Part shown: positions 10,948 to 21,828 of the stretch, piece after piece | How the letters are laid out: each line of letters begins with the position of its first letter | Numbering within the stretch: the stretch's first letter is position 1 | DNA from: Glandiceps talaboti | Lineage: Eukaryota > Hemichordata > Enteropneusta > Spengelidae | Direction: 5' to 3' | DNA: 64,000 bases | Assembly (NCBI RefSeq): GCF_964340395.1 | Contig: NC_135567.1 | Coordinates: 20,312,001 to 20,376,000 of the forward strand | The notes under the pieces: model-generated | Told to the model about the DNA's origin: nothing | Databases searched by the model: none | The model's input: the letters and a program-made list of their open reading frames with translations, nothing else | Position numbers and translations under genes: made by a program

Positions 10948-13900
10948 ATGTCAGTGAAAGAGATTACAGAAGATGCCCAGTTTCCAGTCGAGTTAACAGC
11001 AGCTGGTAACAGGCTAGTTGTTGTTGATTTTACGGCGACTTGGTAAGAAAATTTGTTACTAATTCACGAACGTTTTCATAGTCGCAATGTCAAACGATAG
11101 TCGACACATGTCGTACACTGAGTCACAAAAAAAGTGTGAAGTCATGTACCTTTGTGTGGCAGCAACCAGAACTTCTACGTAAAGTAAAGATTTCAAATCA
11201 CTTGACATTCTTTATTTCACCGGAAAGTGCGATAAGTACATGAACAATTGTCATACCGAAATCAAATTGACTTTGTCATACTGACACAGTGACTGAAATA
11301 AATAAAATGGTTGTGTAACTTGTGAATTATAGTCCTGGCAATCTAGCGTAAATTTAGGCCAAACCAGGACATAATTGCAACAGAAATAATTTTTAGTGCA
11401 TCTTGCTCAGAATTTTATGCTGAATAACATCTTAAGTCTAGAAAAATTTCAGTGGTGGAACATGGTGAAATATGACGTTTTCTTAATTAGCATAATTAGT
11501 GAAAAAATGATTTCATGAAATATCATTTGTTCAAAGACCAATGCAAGTAACATGTCTATGGGTAGGTCTGAAGGTCATGAATTACTTTGGAGTCACTATA
11601 TATGATGGTACGCACATTCCTATTGAATTTAAACAAACTTAATGTGTGTATTTTTAATTACTTTAATTAAGGTTAGAGATTACATGTGACCTCAGACCAC
11701 TATAAAGAACAGACTAGAAATGTGGCTCTTCCCTTGATGTGATGCTGTCACTTATTTGCTGTAGCGATATCTTTTAATTCTAATTAGGGGCCATTGTTTA
11801 TGAATGAAGTTCCAATGTTACATTTCATCACGTAAAGTAACGTGACATTTGGGCCTGAGTAACTGCAATAATTGTAGCGTTTGATATGATTTTGAAGACT
11901 TTTTCTTCTGTCGTTTGTACTTTTTTCGTAATGATGTCTAACTCAAAGCAAAGCTACAATTCCTGCATTAAACGTAAACATAAATAGACGGAAGCCATTG
12001 AGATCTGAATCGCAAAGTTGGGTGATAGAGAGACTGTGGTTGGGTGGATTATTCTGCTATATTATGCCTTGCCTGCCAAGAATTCAGACATTTGTTGACA
12101 GTGTAGTTTATTCTATTCCCTGTCCTACAGTAGTATCCATTTTTCACAAGAACTTGTAGCAAAATGTAGCATGCTTACAACAGTATAGCAATAGATTATT
12201 CGATAATTCACATTCTGACTACCCGAGGAATAAACCCAATAATCTCACAATATTTGAATTGACGTTTCAAAATCCTTGTAAAAATAACTTATTATATATT
12301 CACACATAAAGGTTGCTAGGAACAATCAACTTCAACAGAGCATAACTCATCTGAAAATGTAGTGATTTTGATTCTGACTGCTTAACAGTCTTCATTTCCA
12401 GTCATAGACTACACTTACTAACGGTAAACCTTTGACCTTTTAAGATAGAAACTGGTTGAGTGAATTGCAAAACACCGTAAAGATCCAAAGTATCATTTTG
12501 CACAATGTTCAACAGTTTTTCGGAGAGGGTTTAAAAGAAAGACATGCTTGAAGGGTGATCATGACAGTAGGGAGAGGGATTAATAGCCCCATTCACACCT
12601 AATACAATAGGTATTCCTAGTCTGTTCCCTATAGTGGTCTGAGATAATAATAATAATAATCTTTATTTATACTGGATAGTTCTTTAAGCATTTAAACACT
12701 TGTCTCCCAAGAAGTCCAGTGAGGGCCATCCCTCCCAGGGTTCAATGTTAATGCAGGAGGAAACCAGAGTACCCAGGGAAAACCTACGTTGTTGGGTAGA
12801 GTCAAACTGAACGACACTCTTCTTACTTACAGTGTGGTAAATTTAATCGAACCCTGACCGCAGTGGTAAGAGATATAACGTAAAATGATTATAAGTATAC
12901 ATTTTTGTGATCACCCATGTGAGTAGTATGTCTGTCATTAGATATTGGAGTACACTTTTGTACCTGAATACTGTCCTGTCATCATGAAATATCTCCCCTG
13001 AGACTAACTTTATACTCATGGTAATATGTACTTACATATTTGTTTGTTTGTTTGTTTATTATTTAGGTGTAGACCATGTCAGAACATAGCCCCACATTTT
13101 GTACGTCTCAGTACAGCCTTTCCTGCAGCTGTATTCTTGAAAGTGGATGTCGATCAGTGTTCGGTAAGTCAGAATCTTTGTATGTTATTAGATATCAGAC
13201 ATCTTAAGAGGGGGAGGGGGCGGGGGGAGTTGAGATCAATAGTTCAGTGTAGGATAAAAAAAATAAAATTCTTTTAGTTAGGCCTCAGATTCCCCCCCCC
13301 CCCCCTAAATTGGCCAAAAATTGAACAATTCTTGCAAACTGCACATTCTATTTCAAATATGTAGTGGTATGAATACAGTATGTAGTAGTTTGTAGCGCTA
13401 TGAATACAAAGTCAGTATGTAGTAGTATGAATACAAAGCCAGTATGTAGTAGTATGTAGTGCTATGAATACAAAGCCAGTATGTAGTAGTATGTAGTGCT
13501 ATGAATACTAAGTCAGTATGTAGTAGTATGAATACAAAGCCAGTATGTAGTGGTATGAATGCAAAGCCAGTATGTAGTAGTATGTAGTGCTATGAATACA
13601 AAGTCAGTATGTAGTAGTATGTAGTGCTATGAATACAAAGTCAGTATGTAGTAGTATGTAGTGCTATGAATACAAAGTCAGTATGTAGTAGTATGTAGTG
13701 CTATGAATTCAAAGCCAGTATGTAGTAGTATCATCCAATCAGAAAAGTTCAGGAATTAGTATCATCCAATCAGAATAGTGCAGGAATCGGTATCATCCAA
13801 TCAGAATAGTTCAGTGACAGTTGCAGCAGTAATATGCTAATGAGCTTATAAGGCAAACTTATAAATATGTGGTTATAAATAAAAGTCCTTTAGAAGGTTG

Positions 13901-16900
13901 ACTCTGATTGGTCAGAAAACTATGAATAAGTTATAATGAAAACTTTGATTTTTAATTAACAGCAAACAGCGCAATCCAACGGAGTGACAGCCATGCCAAC
14001 TTTCATGTTTTTCCGGAATAAAGTAAAACTAGACGAGATGAGAGGAGCTGATCCAACAGCACTGCAAGAGAAGATAAAACAATGGATTGGGAATGATGCC
14101 GGAGAAGACGAGTCCAAGGAAAGCAGTGTACCAGGATATGTAAGTAGTATGACTGGATGTTGTTTTTAGAAAGATACATTTCAAGACAAGTCTGGTGATA
14201 AGGCCAAAAAAAGAAATATATCTGGTTCTGGTCAGTGCGCGCGTGCCCTGAATACCCCGCGTCGATCCTTTTTTTTCCTGATAATTTTTGCTTTCCCGTT
14301 CCGTATTTATTGTCACCTGACTGTACCCTAGGTTCACCCGTAAAATCCCTCTCTATCATTGCTGGTGTTTAGTCTTTGTTCTATAAAATAACTCAGAATC
14401 AAAGAGGTCAACATGTCTTTCCATCATTTCCTGATGAAAATGTTATTTGAAACATAATAACGACAAAACAAGACTAAATGTAACAACATAAGCGACTTCC
14501 AATCGTGCAATGCATTTGTTGTGATTGATTGATTGGTGTAAATGATTGATTGAACAAATGATCCATCGATGGATGGATGTGATTGATTTATTGACTGATT
14601 GGTGTGATTAATAGACCAATTGATTGATTGATTCTATTTTTATCTCAACAGGTAGACCTGAATCAGTTCATCAACAAACAAGGAAGTGAATGTCTAAATC
14701 AAAGTGATGATCATGAATTATCTAGTATCTTTACTAAAGGTGGTCTTCATTTAGAATCTGACTGTGATGAACAGGTGAGTTTAAATAACATAGTATCTTA
14801 TTGGCTGAGATTGGCTAAAGGTAGTCCAGGATTGGTGGCAGAGCAAGGGGCTGGCCAATTAAAGTTCCTGTTGGTTTAATGTGGAGTCAGCTGAATGAAT
14901 GAAAATGCAAGTTTAAATAAAGTTTCTTATTGGCTGAGATTGGCTAAAGGTAGTCCATGATTGGTGGACAAGCAGTGGCACCAACCAATCCCTTGGGGAA
15001 ATTTTTTTGTCTCATTGTCCTCAAATGGTTTGAATTTTTTCATTTCAAATTTTGTAAAGGAAAATGTCCCCAACCTATTTTTTTGGGTTTTCCCAGTTAC
15101 TAGTAGTCTCCCAGTAGGTTTATTGTTTACCCAACTGTTTGTAATCACTCACTCAAGTTACTATTTCACAAAAAAATAACACACTTATGTTAAAAATTGT
15201 TTTATTCCAATAAAGAACAAAAAAAGCCCATGATATGCCTGGAATGCAGCAAAACAAAAGCAATATCTATATGCAAATTTGGTATACTCTATAAATGTAA
15301 CTATTAATTTAAAAAAATGTGTAGTTGTGAGTACCATAATGATATGATAATTGAAAGTTCATAAAATATGAAAGTTAAAAGCAAATTCTTTCATATCTAG
15401 TGTTTTAATGATGCTAGCCTGGAATTAGTGACATGCTATACAAAGTGAAATGTTGTACAGTTTGAAAGCATGTTTTCCATGCTTTATCATGTACACCTCA
15501 GACCATGAAAAAGACGTTTAATAGTGGTCTGAGAGTACACTACGGTAAATATCACTTTTTAGGATCAACTTATGCGTAATAAATGGGTATTTTGTCTGGA
15601 ATGGCAATTTTTTACCATCCATAATTTGTAGGATCAATTATGCATAATGAATGGTACTTTGTCTTGAACGGTATTTTTTTTACTGGCCATAATTTGTTGA
15701 CAAGTGATATCTCCAAAGCTATGATAATACAATCCAAACACTTCAACAGTCCATGGATATATGTACCTAACAATTAAGGATTTTATTGATAATAAATCAC
15801 GGCCATAAACGCATGATATATGGTATGAGCAAGGCTACTCAGACCGAAAAAAAAATTATTTATTTGACTCAAGTACATTATTGTATTGTGATTGCTGTGC
15901 TGTATGTCTTGATGTAGTATGCTTTGCTACATAGCCTTCAACCAAGGTAGTAGTCTAGATGCTATCCATGGCATCAAATCTCAAGATATCCCTTTAGTCT
16001 AGCTCACTGAGGTCCTCAGATGAAATTTCAAATTCAAAATTCAACTGGTGCCACCTACACAGTCATTAAAATGGCCATATGGATGAGAATTGAAAGACAT
16101 GATGTTAAAGTGGCCATATGAGGATTGGGTATTTATTTTGGATTTTTAATTTTTAAGATACTGTTATCATGGCTTCCTACTTGAAATATCAATATGAAAC
16201 AACATATCCTAAATACTTGGTTGTAACTCAATAAATTGCAGGAGATTGATAAAATATGTAAAATCTTTGTTATTGTATGTACAATAACAAACTTTTTACA
16301 CACTTTTAAGCTTTTTGCAATGTATTGAGCTACAAATACAGACTTAACATCATGTCTTTGTTAATCAATCACAGAATTCTAATCAATGATAAGTTAGTGT
16401 TTATCGAGGGGGGGGGGGGGTACGTAATGTCCAAATATGGTAAATCTGTTAGCTCAGGATGCTACTTATACACTGTTTACGTCATGTAACAGTTTGCTGA
16501 TTGGATGAACGACTTTTGGGCCATGATTTCTCATTGTGCTAGACGGGGTGAAGAGATGATTTGATACCATGGGTAACATCTCGACTAACAGCATAGCTAA
16601 CATTGACTATGTTCTATATCTTATTATAGCTAATTATACACATAGCCTTCAACCAACCTGTAAAGCTACATTCACTAAAGATTCATGGTCACCCGGATGA
16701 AATGGATAAAGCACCAAAAACAGTGAAAGTGTTTATAAATCAACCTAATTCACTTGACTTTGATAAAGCTGACAGTTATGAACCAGTTCAGACATTATTG
16801 TAAGTATATCATTATCTTCTCAAATACTTACGATATAAAACCAAACTTGATACAAGCTACCAAGTTTAGATTTCACAAGATGTGCTGTAACTATCTACTT

Positions 16901-19285
16901 GCTACCAAGTGTATTTGGTTGTAGTTTCGTGTAGGGTCTATGGTTAAAGGTAAACTCAGGCTTTAAGAGTAGAATATGCCAGTTATAGGAAAGACAAAGA
17001 TTTCTTTGTTTGGCCACTAGGAGTGCTATACAGGAAATATGTGAAATCTGCAAATTTAATATCTTCTATTAATGAAGACGTCCGAATTGCTTCCCTGTGA
17101 TGTCTCTTTGATTCACAGAAATGTGGCAATAATGTAGCGATAAAAAGTGCCCCTAACAGCTCAAGAAAGTGAAACATTATTCATGTTTTGAGTTTCAAAA
17201 AATAAATGTTCAAAAATTGATATCAACATCCAAAAACCACCTTCCTAATGACATGTATTTCTAAATGTTGATTGCTTAAAACTATTCATGGTTTGAAATT
17301 ATGTCAAAAAATGAATATCATCTGTGGATAGATTAGGATTTCACTTGGACGTCGTTAGTTACACACCAATACGCCATATTCTGGTTATAGGAAAGACAAA
17401 AAGATTTCATGGTTTGGCCACTAGGAGTGCTATACAGTATAGGGTTGTAGTTTCAGTGCAACTTGTGAACTCTTAGGCTTGGTAGAATAAGTATAGTCCA
17501 GTTATAGGAAAGACAAAAGATTTCATGGTTTGGCCACTAGGAGTGCTATACAGTATTGGTTTGTAGTTTCAGTGCAACTTATGAACTCTTAGGCTTGGTA
17601 GAATAAGCATAGTCCAGTTATAGGAAAGACAAAAGATTTCATGGTTTGACCACTAGGAGTGCTATACAGTATCGGGTTGTAGTTTCAGTGCAACTTGTGA
17701 AATGTGAATAGGCCAGTAATAGGAAAGACAAAATATTTCATGTTTTGGCCACTAGGAGTGCTATACAATGTTTTGGGTTGTAGTTTTAGTGCAACTTGTG
17801 AAAGGCAAAAGATTTCATGGTTTGGCCACTATTTCACAATCAATTAAATACTTGTCTTCAATGTCTTCAGTTTTCTTTTGAAACAATCAATAGTTGGTGC
17901 AAGTTTAATGTCAGTTGGCAGTTTTCATCATAGTTTACATGTTATATAAAACTTAAAAGTTTGATGTTGAACTTTGACCTAAACAAATGATGTTTGTTTG
18001 TTGAGTTTGTGCTACATTGTAATGTTTAGGCAGTCCTTGGTGTATTTATATTTGTAGGAGTAAATTGAGTTCATTTTTTACACATAGATTGACCAAAGAT
18101 GATGTAATAGAAGATGTTATTGTACCACTGAAGTTTGTTAAATACCAAAATGTACAAAGTGCCACGGTAAGTCTGATCAGTCTTTCTGGAGGAGAGAAAA
18201 GGGGGAGAGGGAGATAGTAAAAGAGGGAGGAAGGAGAGTGAGATCAGACAGGCAAGAGGGAGCGGAGGAGAGTGAAAGGGAGAAGAGGGGAAAGCGAGAG
18301 GGGGCAAGAGAGAAGGGAAGAGGGATGAGAGGCAAGAGAGAGGAGGGGAGAAGAAAGACAGGAAGAGGGAGTGGAAGGGAGGAGAGAGGAGGCAAGAGGG
18401 GGAGAAAGAGAAGGGTGGAGAGCGAGAGTAGATAGGGAGAGGTGAGAGAGAGTACATAGGTAGTGAGAGGAGGGAGAGTACATAGGTACAGTGAGAGGAG
18501 GGAGAGAAAGAGGAGGAGGAAAGATAGAGTGAGGTGAGAGAGAGTACATAGGTACAGTGAGAGGAGGGAGAGAAAGAGAAGGGCGGAGAGGTGAGAGAGA
18601 GTACATAGGTACAGTGAGAGGAGGGAGAGAAAGAGAAGGAGGAAAGATAGAGTTGAGAGTACATAGGTACAGTGAGAGGAGGGAGAGAAAGAGAAGGGCG
18701 GAGAGTGAGAGGAGGGAGAGTGAGAAGAGGAGGAAAGATAGAGTTGAGAGTAGGAGGCGAGAGGGTAAATGTAGGAGAATAATGGACACACACAAGCATA
18801 ATAAATACATGTTTATTTTCATCTCATTATTAACTCTGTTTTTACATTTTCTTTTCTAGCTGTTTGTTAAAGATAATCAAGGAGACGAGGAAACAACCAT
18901 TATTCAATATCTTAGTTTCATCGGCAGTACCTTGATTAAAACCAATATGGGGGATTTTAAAAGGGTAAGTTAAACACCACTCCACCAAATAAAGGAATTG
19001 TCATGTACTTGTGACTCTGGCGAGTCATTTAATAATTTTACATCACTGACAAAGTGTGCTTTCAGAGAAACACTATATTGAATTTATGCCTCATGCCATT
19101 GAGTTGGGTTTTTTTCATGCGAGGTAAGAAGCACTCAGAAGCCATGAAAATGTCTTATCTTGGTTACCTGGGTTTCCATCCCCTTGATTATTTCTTCAAC
19201 AAAAAAACAGATGGATATTGTATTGAATTTCTCTCAATTTTTTTTTCTACCACAGGTAGCAGGAAAGAAAGGCGAGAGTCACTGA
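10948..19285 (+). CDS. TXNL1: Thioredoxin-like protein 1 (thioredoxin plus PITH domain)
   Basis: Eight exons were read: 10948-11042, 13067-13163, 13963-14139, 14652-14774, 16630-16799, 18088-18166, 18860-18964 and 19256-19285. All junctions are GT-AG, phases agree, and the product is 291 aa (human 289). Residues 1 to about 105 are a thioredoxin fold with the redox motif WCRPC (32-36, split across intron 1) and the cis-proline motif AMPTF (Pro76). Residues about 120-285 are the PITH domain (INKQGSECLNQSD, LESDCDEQ, GDEETT, FIGS), ending VAGKKGESH as in vertebrate TXNL1. The family is a cytosolic and nuclear disulfide reductase that binds the 26S proteasome through PITH. Human TXNL1 has Gly before the first active-site Cys where this protein has the classical Trp. 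It converges with GTF2E2. Introns 2, 5 and 6 each contain a private tandem array. Confidence 0.95.
12642..12822 (+). repeat. Dispersed SINE-like repeat family J, copy 1
   Basis: About 180 bp in TXNL1 intron 1 containing ATAGTTCTTTAAG, TTGTCTCCCAAGAAGTCCAG, TGCAGGAGGAAAC and GAGTACCC. A related copy is at 63310-63491. It has no open frame. A SINE or other short element is inferred from length and dispersion; the family is not named. Confidence 0.6.
13360..13727 (+). repeat. Composite minisatellite built on GTATGTAGTAGTATGAATAC
   Basis: Lies in TXNL1 intron 2. Alternating short and long units (TATGTAGTAGTATG with GTGCTATGAATACAAAG and AGTCAGTATG) give higher-order repeats of about 34 and 50 bp. 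Copies are very similar. Confidence 0.9.
13728..13815 (+). repeat. Three short tandem units containing ATCATCCAATCAGAA
   Basis: Three copies of about 32 bp directly follow the composite minisatellite in TXNL1 intron 2. Each contains a CCAATCA word, the core of NF-Y sites; function is not implied. Confidence 0.8.
14775..16068. other. TXNL1 intron 4, mostly unique sequence
   Basis: Just inside the donor a segment of about 60 bp with GCTGAGATTGGCTAAAGGTA occurs twice (about 14802 and 14930). Two related AT-rich words of about 30 bp occur near 15565 and 15630. Otherwise no gene or mobile element was recognised. Confidence 0.5.
16069..16363. mobile_element. MITE family B, rearranged copy
   Basis: The left end occurs twice (16069 and 16109, GTGGCCATATGAGGATTGGG). 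The central block with GGCTTCCTACTTG follows; the right end is missing. It lies in TXNL1 intron 4. Confidence 0.75.
16975..17842 (+). repeat. Tandem array of about 120-bp units in TXNL1 intron 5
   Basis: Units contain TATAGGAAAGACAAA, GATTTCATGGTTTGGCCACT, AGGAGTGCTATACAG and GTAGTTTCAGTGCAACTT. Four units follow each other closely from about 17380, with a single diverged unit near 16980 and a shortened one at the end. Confidence 0.85.
18180..18776 (+). repeat. Purine-rich (GA/GGA) array in TXNL1 intron 6
   Basis: Nearly 600 bp of almost pure A and G on the plus strand. Its second half is a minisatellite of about 60 bp punctuated by GAGAGTACATAGGTACAGTG. Such polypurine tracts can form triplexes. 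Serine/proline/leucine-rich frames on the minus strand are artefacts. Confidence 0.93.
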
Positions 19286-19742
19286 GCAAATCCTGACGAA
19301 ACATGCTGAATGACTATGAACTCTGAACTCTGAACTTTGACATCAGAATATTATTTAAACAAACTTCCAAGTTATCAGTGTTTATAACCATCACCAGATG
19401 AGAAAACACATTTTCACCTCTATGGAATAGTTTTGTGCTAACATGTTGAGGACTCCGTCTTGGCATTATATTTTTGCAAACCTGATGAAAATGGAAATAA
19501 TTGCATCCAACTGTTATTGTATTAGCTGTTAAATTGTGAAGATATACAAAAAAGATATATGCACCCATAAACTTCAACTTTCAAGAGCCAACTGTGACAC
19601 CTCTAAATATAAACTAATTTCCATGGCAATAGTTTGTGCTGTAATTGTTAATCTAATTTGCAGATTTGCAGAAATTATTGTTTGCTAAGAGCTCAATTTC
19701 ATTTGTGATGCCTTCGTGATTTGTTAATAACATTCACCAAGA

Positions 19743-19766
19743 AATAAAAGTGTTTTCTGAAATAAA
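19743..19766 (+). terminator. Candidate TXNL1 poly(A) signals
   Basis: AATAAA at 19743-19748 and again at 19761-19766, about 460 bp past the stop codon. They are the first convincing signals downstream of the gene. Confidence 0.45.
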
Positions 19767-19971
19767 CTTGCCTTATTTTCAAGTCTTTGATAGTCATTAT
19801 TAGTGTAAGTGATATTTACCCTGTATCTCTGACAGCAACTCCTAATAGTTTTCCTCACTAATGGATATATAATATCATGTCTGGTGGCGCAGAATTTTTC
19901 TTTTCGACAAGGCATGAAGGAACAGCAATCTAAAGGTTCGCCCTTGTGGAAGACAATCAGTTTACATCTGT

Positions 19972-20252
19972 TTTATTTATTTTTATTCTTATTTATATTT
20001 GAGTATCTAGTTCAGGTAGTTGTTTTCCGTTGTTTTCCAAATGGTCTCTGTTATTTGTTTCCTATCAGATGTACAGCCATTACAAATCGGAAGAACAGTT
20101 TTATTGTCTTTTTAAGTTAATGTCAGTTTCTGCATTCACTTTCTCGCCAGACAATTTAATTATTTTTCTGGAATATGTAAAAAAATGTTTCGGGTTGGCA
20201 GTGAAATACTAGACGGGGGTCGGGTAACCGGAACCAAACAATTTTTTTTAGA
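19972..20252 (+). mobile_element. MITE family A, 5'-truncated copy
   Basis: It matches the right two-thirds of family A (TGTACAGCCATTACA, GGGTAACCGGAACCAAACAA) and ends at a diverged terminal repeat. The left TTAGGCC end is missing. It lies between the convergent TXNL1 and GTF2E2 genes. Confidence 0.75.
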
Positions 20253-20331
20253 CCCAACTGTATTATATTTTCTATGGTGTCACAATTCCTCAGTGTAAAA
20301 CTAACATAAGAGCTGAAAGTCATTTTAAAAG

Positions 20332-21130
20332 GGCACAAGCTGAGTTGATATGTTCTTTTGGATGTAATTTTTTCTGCATATTAAAAGTACTCGCAGTATT
20401 CTACTTTATGTATACTGCCCTCTAGTGTCCATTTACTGATGTAAACTTAACTATCACTTGCAATTGACTGAACTCAAACCTGGTATTAAGATATAACTTA
20501 TAAACGATCTAATGATGTAATTTATATAATTAGTATACTGCCCTCTAGTGTCTACTTACTGAAGCACACTTAACTATCACTTGCATTTGACTGAACTCAA
20601 ACCTGGTACAAAGCTATAACTAATCAATGATCCAATCAGTCATGTAATTTATTACATGTATCATAATATGTGCAGGAACTCCCTACTATGCAATCAACTG
20701 TTCTAACAATGCCAGAAGACAAATTGTGATGTCATAAAAGGTATGCATTGATATTAACATTACCAATATATTAGAGTAGTTTGAGTATGGGATATACGTT
20801 TTAACGTCAATGTTCTTCCATTTTTTTGGAGCCACAAAATAGCGAATTTGGTCTCTCCAAACTTCAAGGCCCACCCCATTACCCCTATATCACTATCATG
20901 TAACCTGCATAAGTCTGATCAACTCTAACATAGAAATATCAAACTTTTTCGGAGAGTTCAGTCAATGTTCAACCTGTCAGTTCCAAGCCTATCACATGAC
21001 AGTTCCAAGCCTATCACCTGACAGTTCCAAGCCTATCACGTGACAGTTCCAAGCCTATCACATGACCCTAATTGATTTTTTTTGTCAGTATTTTCACTTG
21101 AGTAAAAAGCTTGTAAACTCAGCTTGTGCC
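20332..21130 (+). mobile_element. Dispersed repeat family I, copy 1 (about 800 bp)
   Basis: Ends are inverted relative to each other: GGCACAAGCTGAGTT at the left and AACTCAGCTTGTGCC at the right. It contains two tandem blocks of about 125 bp with CTCTAGTGTC, TTGACTGAACTCAAACCTGG and, near the right end, four 22-bp units (20977-21066, AGTTCCAAGCCTATCAC). A shorter, oppositely oriented relative is at 43616-44076. There is no coding capacity; it is probably a non-autonomous DNA transposon. Confidence 0.65.
20977..21066 (+). repeat. Four tandem 22-bp units
   Basis: The unit TCAGTTCCAAGCCTATCACA is repeated four times with single-base changes inside repeat family I copy 1. Confidence 0.9.
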
Positions 21131-21313
21131 AGTTTAAAATATTTGTGCTACACAGTGTTTTATCAAAGTTTTACCTATAACACTATTTCCTTCTCTGTGA
21201 CTTGGTAAATATTAGTATTCACTTTGGCATGTTTCCTTCTCATAAAACTAATGATACAGCACATAAGCTGCTATACACATTTTAAAAAAACCTTTCCCCG
21301 AGTGTTTTACACT

Positions 21314-21776
21314 CAATCTGATTAAAATCTGATGTGGTGAAAACGGCTAGATGTCTTTATTTACCTCTATATTTCCATCATTTTGTGTCGTTTGTTTTGT
21401 TCTGGGTGATCGCCACCTTTCCACATCTGACTGTGTATAATAGAAAATATCATTTGAATCTCGCGCTTTTGAGTAGCCAATCAGGATGAGCGTTACGTTA
21501 GCAGTTAAAATTAACAAACAAACAATCAAATGTACCACAGAGGATTACATTGACAACACAACGTGGCATCTCTCCGAACGATTTTGAAAGAAGCGTGCAG
21601 ATTGGTTGAAGAAACCTTTCAAGATATTTGAGATTTAAATGAGATTTTCTATTACACAGGGTTAGATGTGGGAAGGTGGCAATCACCCAGAACAAAACAA
21701 ACAACACAAAATGATGGAAACAGAGGTAAATAAAGACATCTAGCTACTTTCACCACATCAGATTTTAATTAGATTG
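21314..21776. mobile_element. Fold-back MITE family D (about 460 bp)
   Basis: Arms of about 130 bp are inverted copies: CAATCTGATTAAAATCTGAT at the left and its reverse complement at the right, continuing through GATGTCTTTATTTACCTC and CTGGGTGATCGCCACCTT. The central 190 bp is unique. It lies just beyond the GTF2E2 stop codon (minus strand), so it may provide transcript end sequence. A solo end is at 8146. Confidence 0.8.
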
Positions 21777-21828
21777 CTGTAACACTGTACTTGCTTCTTT
21801 GTGTCTTTGACATCACAGTTTGTAGTCT

